NCBI GenBank assembly: GCA_014378125.1
Contig: JACMOG010000216.1
Span: 1 to 5,435 of the forward strand
Length of the DNA: 5,435 nucleotides
Reading direction: 5' to 3'
Origin: Vitreoscilla sp.
Lineage (GTDB): Bacteria; Pseudomonadota; Gammaproteobacteria; Burkholderiales; Burkholderiaceae
Shown here: positions 4,977-5,435 of the stretch, one piece after another
Numbering within the stretch: position 1 is the stretch's first letter
Layout of the letters: every line of letters begins with the position of its first letter
Program-made: the position numbers and the translations under genes
Notes under the pieces: generated by a model
The model's database searches: none
Seen by the model: only the letters and a program-made list of their open reading frames with translations
Told to the model about the DNA's origin: nothing

Positions 4977-5435
4977 ATGTCGCATCCGCACGCCGCCTTC
5001 CCGACGACCGTTTCGCCTCGCCTGCGCCTGGCGCTGGCCGTCGCGGTGCTGACCACGACCTCGCTGGCGACCGTGCCCGCCAGCGCCCAGGTGCCGGCGG
5101 CGCCCAGCGCCGCGTCGGCCGTCCCCGTGCAGGCCCCCGACACACTGGTGCGCGGCCTGCCCGATTTCACCGGCCTGGTGGAGACCGTCGGCCCGGCCGT
5201 GGTCAACATCCACACCAACATCAAGCCCAAGGCGGGCGGCCCGGACACCTCGCTGCAGGCACAGATGCAGCAGCTGATCGAGGAATACATCCGGCGCCAC
5301 GGCGGCCGCGGCGGCCGCCACGCCCCGCAGGTTCCTGGCGGGAACCACACGCCCCACGACGACCAGCCCGCGCAGGGCTACATCCGCTCGGGGTTCCTGC
5401 TGTCGGGCCACGGCTATGTGATGACCAACGCCCCC
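4977..5435 (+). CDS. mucD: Periplasmic serine protease, DegP/MucD (HtrA) type, N-terminal part (3' end outside window)
   Basis: The first 153 codons of an HtrA-family protease are present; such proteins degrade misfolded envelope proteins and dampen sigma-E/AlgU signalling. A signal peptide (RLRLALAVAVLTTTSLATVP core) has probable cleavage after A-S-A (residue 37), so the product is periplasmic. The mature start is Ala/Pro-rich; then LPDFTGLVETVGPAVVNIHT is the typical HtrA opening, followed by a Gly/His/Pro-rich loop and SGFLLSGHGYVMTNAP, matching the SGF-x5-GY-x-x-TN segment before the catalytic His. The usual continuation is T-N-A/N-H-V-V, but the last codon here is CCC (Pro) in the His position. 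Around it, IRSGF replaces the more usual VGSGF, and EEYIRRH stands where many homologues have a Phe-rich FFRRF. The Asp, Ser and PDZ domains lie outside. Position after rseB supports mucD; whether it is an active protease cannot be told here. Confidence 0.88.
   Translation, partial: MSHPHAAFPTTVSPRLRLALAVAVLTTTSLATVPASAQVPAAPSAASAVPVQAPDTLVRGLPDFTGLVETVGPAVVNIHTNIKPKAGGPDTSLQAQMQQLIEEYIRRHGGRGGRHAPQVPGGNHTPHDDQPAQGYIRSGFLLSGHGYVMTNAP
5301..5318 (+). repeat. Two-copy 9-base tandem repeat inside the mucD-like gene
   Basis: GGCGGCCGC occurs twice in direct succession (5301-5309 and 5310-5318), in frame, encoding Gly-Gly-Arg twice. Each copy contains the 8-base palindrome GCGGCCGC. It lies in the low-complexity loop before the protease core, where length changes should be tolerated, so it probably arose by slippage. 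Confidence 0.75.

Noticed and set aside
3739..5145. Long antisense open frame opposite rseB (468 codons)
   Set aside because: Composition is again a GC-rich shadow (V-A-R-H-G repeats), it has no recognisable motif, and the + strand carries clear RseB domains.
1..5435. Signs of horizontal transfer or a mobile element
   Set aside because: Codon use and GC content look even throughout, gene order is a familiar chromosomal one, and no transposase, terminal repeats or target duplications are visible.

Overview
This is a GC-rich window with dense, same-strand gene packing. It looks like a betaproteobacterial chromosome of the order Burkholderiales, probably a Comamonadaceae-like lineage. I infer this from gene order, protein sequence character and GC-rich codon use, from memory rather than from a search. 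All genes read on the + strand, and no tRNA, rRNA, insertion sequence, CRISPR array or phage gene is visible. No stretch over about 120 bases lacks a gene.

The left half (1-1930) is the distal end of a type II fatty acid synthesis cluster: the 3' end of fabG (ketoacyl-ACP reductase), complete acpP (acyl carrier protein) and complete fabF (ketoacyl-ACP synthase II). AcpP carries the growing acyl chain, FabF extends it and FabG reduces the product. The acpP-fabF spacer can form three hairpins in a row, two with UNCG-type tetraloops.

The right half (1963-5435) is an envelope-stress operon: a small two-helix membrane protein of YgfX-like appearance, rpoE (sigma-E/AlgU-type ECF sigma factor), rseA (membrane anti-sigma factor), rseB (periplasmic regulator of RseA) and the start of a mucD/degP-type periplasmic protease, cut by the window edge. 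In the standard model RseA holds RpoE at the inner membrane, RseB protects RseA, and envelope damage triggers RseA proteolysis and sigma release. The first gene runs into rpoE, and rseA into rseB, through one-base TGATG stop/start overlaps, which suggests translational coupling.

The points most worth following are: (i) a sigma-E-like promoter (GGAACC, 16 bases, TCTGA) inside the last codons of fabF, whose -35 region coincides with the only two GGA glycine codons in that gene; (ii) the YgfX-like gene at the head of the rpoE operon; and (iii) a proline codon at the window edge where the protease's catalytic histidine is expected. I found no clearly new system. The window is a conserved housekeeping and stress locus with a few unusual details.
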